64,000 nucleotides of DNA, from positions 1 to 64,000 of the forward strand of contig CAJWBJ010000004.1 in NCBI GenBank assembly GCA_913020495.1, given 5' to 3'. A program made the position numbers and the translations under genes. This document shows, piece after piece, positions 62,351 to 64,000 of the stretch. A model generated the notes under the pieces. That model ran no database searches. It was given only the letters and a program-made list of their open reading frames with translations, and was not told the DNA's origin. The stretch is from an uncultured Oleiphilus sp. (lineage in GTDB: Bacteria; Pseudomonadota; Gammaproteobacteria; Pseudomonadales; Oleiphilaceae). The first letter of the stretch is position 1. The number at the start of each line of letters is the position of its first letter.

Positions 62351-62850
62351 AGCTATCCAGACGTGCTAAAAGAATGCAGCGACATCATCGACGTACTGCC
62401 AAAACAGCAAGTTTAAACTTAGTCTCTTTAATGGATATTTTTACCATTTTGGTTTTTTTCTTAATGGTTAACTCCTCTGACGTTAAAGTTTTGCAACAAG
62501 ATAAATCAGTTGAGCTACCTATATCTACTGCTGAACAACAGCCGAAAGATAATATCGTTATTACCATATCTGGCGCTAATATTCTTGTTCAGGGTAGAGC
62601 GGTCGCACGTACAGATAATTTTCAAGATAAAGAAATAATTCAGGATCTTAAAAAAGAACTTGTTTACCAGTCTAATCGTAGAACAAAACCTTCAGGTGAA
62701 GAGTTTAAAGGCTATCCCGTTACCTTAATCGCCGACAAGGGAACGCCCTACAAACTACTAAAAATTATAATGGCGACTTGTACCGAGGCAAAATACACTC
62801 AAATCTCATTAGCAGTCTCTAAAAAACACAAAATTAAGGCGGATTCTTGA
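62347..62850 (+). CDS. ExbD/TolR-family protein with TM Asp
   Basis: SLNLVSLMDIFTILVFFLMVNSSD; ATGA overlap with the upstream gene. Confidence 0.87.
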   Translation: MKLSRRAKRMQRHHRRTAKTASLNLVSLMDIFTILVFFLMVNSSDVKVLQQDKSVELPISTAEQQPKDNIVITISGANILVQGRAVARTDNFQDKEIIQDLKKELVYQSNRRTKPSGEEFKGYPVTLIADKGTPYKLLKIIMATCTEAKYTQISLAVSKKHKIKADS

Positions 62851-63830
62851 TGGTAGTTGAATCTCAAGACCGGCTTATGCTGCCTTGGACTTCTGAGGGA
62901 AAAGAGAGTCTTCGCTTTAAAAGCATACTCGTCATTTTATTTCTTTTATTACTTATATTTTCAATATGGATTCCAACAATATCTCTACCTGAAAAAGACA
63001 GAGAAACATTAGAGAAGCTACCACCCCAACTTGCAAAGTTTGTTAAAAAGAAAGAACTACCAAAGCCTGTTAAGAAAGTCGAACCAAAGAAGAAAGAAGA
63101 AATAAAGGTTGAGAAAAAACCGGAGCCTAAAAAGGAGCCCCCAAAAAAGCCACAAAAGAAAAAGCCGGTAAAGATAAATAAACCAAAACCACAGGTAAAA
63201 GCTAAAACACCTGAGCTAAAACGTAAGGTCAAAGCTGCTCGTGAAGTGGCAAAGAAAACAGGCTTGCTGGCACTACAGGATGAGCTAGCAGACCTTCGTA
63301 CAACCGTAGATGTATCTACTTTAAGTAAGAAGCTTGCGCCAAGAAAAGCTAAGACTATTGCAGTTAAAGCGGAGGGCTCCAACTCACAACAAATACTAGC
63401 AAGAAGTTCAGGAATTCAAACGGAAACTTTATCTGCCCCAGCTGAAATAATCGCTTTACAAGCTCGTAGTGGTACAGAACTTGATGAAACAGTAGACGAA
63501 AAAGCACTAGCTAAAGCAGAAGCTGATGCGGCATCACGCATTAAGTATCGTAGCGAAAAAAGCATAAACCTGATTGTGGAAAGATTGAAAGGTTCATTAA
63601 TCGCTTTATATAACCGTGAAAGACGAAAAGACCCATTTTTAGAAGGAATGCTAATGGTTGAAGTCATAATTGAACCAAGCGGATCTGTTTCGTCGTGCCG
63701 TGTTATTTCTTCAGAATTGAATCACAAAGTGCTTGAGAAAAAGATGCAAAATAGAATTTATCTTACCGACTTTGGTGCTGAAGACGTTGTGCAGACAACA
63801 AAGAATATTCCATTTAACTTTGGACTTTAA
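62850..63830 (+). CDS. TonB-like protein with Pro/Lys-rich linker and AgmX/PglI-type C-terminal domain
   Basis: One N-terminal TM, KKPEPKKEPPKKPQKKKPVKINKPKP linker, C-terminal IALYNRERRKDPFLEGMLMVEVIIEPSGSVSSCRVISSEL. ATG 62850 overlaps the upstream TGA. Confidence 0.83.
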   Translation: MVVESQDRLMLPWTSEGKESLRFKSILVILFLLLLIFSIWIPTISLPEKDRETLEKLPPQLAKFVKKKELPKPVKKVEPKKKEEIKVEKKPEPKKEPPKKPQKKKPVKINKPKPQVKAKTPELKRKVKAAREVAKKTGLLALQDELADLRTTVDVSTLSKKLAPRKAKTIAVKAEGSNSQQILARSSGIQTETLSAPAEIIALQARSGTELDETVDEKALAKAEADAASRIKYRSEKSINLIVERLKGSLIALYNRERRKDPFLEGMLMVEVIIEPSGSVSSCRVISSELNHKVLEKKMQNRIYLTDFGAEDVVQTTKNIPFNFGL

Positions 63831-64000
63831 GATATAGGTGAGCAGGTAAACCGAATGAGAAATGGGTGTCAGATATTACTTATATTAGACGTAATGGCGC
63901 TTGTTTTTTTTAGCAACGGTAATGGATCATTATTCAAGGGCGATTGTGGGTTGGTCAATTGACTCTACGATGACGGAAGATCCTATTTGTGATGCGCTTA

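Noticed and set aside
62864-63382. 172-aa minus-strand ORF (Phe/Ser/Gly-rich)
   Set aside because: Antisense shadow of the Lys/Pro-rich TonB-like linker; composition artefact.
63855-63965. Possible short ORF of about 36 aa after the AgmX/PglI-like gene
   Set aside because: Too short, no clear ribosome-binding context or family; downstream sequence is outside the window.

Overview
64 kb of a low-GC gammaproteobacterial-type chromosome. It is densely coded, with no clear transposon, phage or CRISPR array. Main contents: (i) a hexaheme beta-propeller cytochrome open at the left edge; (ii) many second-messenger proteins (CHASE2 adenylate cyclase, two HD-GYP proteins, a MASE-like/PAS/GAF/GGDEF/EAL protein, an EAL-like/HDOD protein); (iii) a cluster of AraC, TetR, AraC and LysR regulators; (iv) a complete MoxR-DUF58-DUF4381-BatA-BatB/C-BatD operon, plus a second MoxR/VWA pair; (v) housekeeping genes (NAD-GDH, a eukaryotic-type HisA, EfpL, pgm, glpD, ackA-pta, arfB, rsuA-like, tRNA-Glu); (vi) a tightly coupled operon at about 55.0-63.8 kb of TPR/lipoprotein genes plus a TolQ/MotA-like protein, two ExbD-like proteins and a TonB-like AgmX/PglI protein, resembling the Agl-Glt envelope machinery. 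The two best hidden signals are an unannotated CsrB/RsmZ-type sRNA (minus strand, about 35321-35487), with 11 GGA motifs, a terminator and a GacA/UvrY-like upstream palindrome, and an ExbD paralogue in the 3' operon with Asn at the usual proton-carrying Asp position. Family calls are from reading motifs only; no searches were run.
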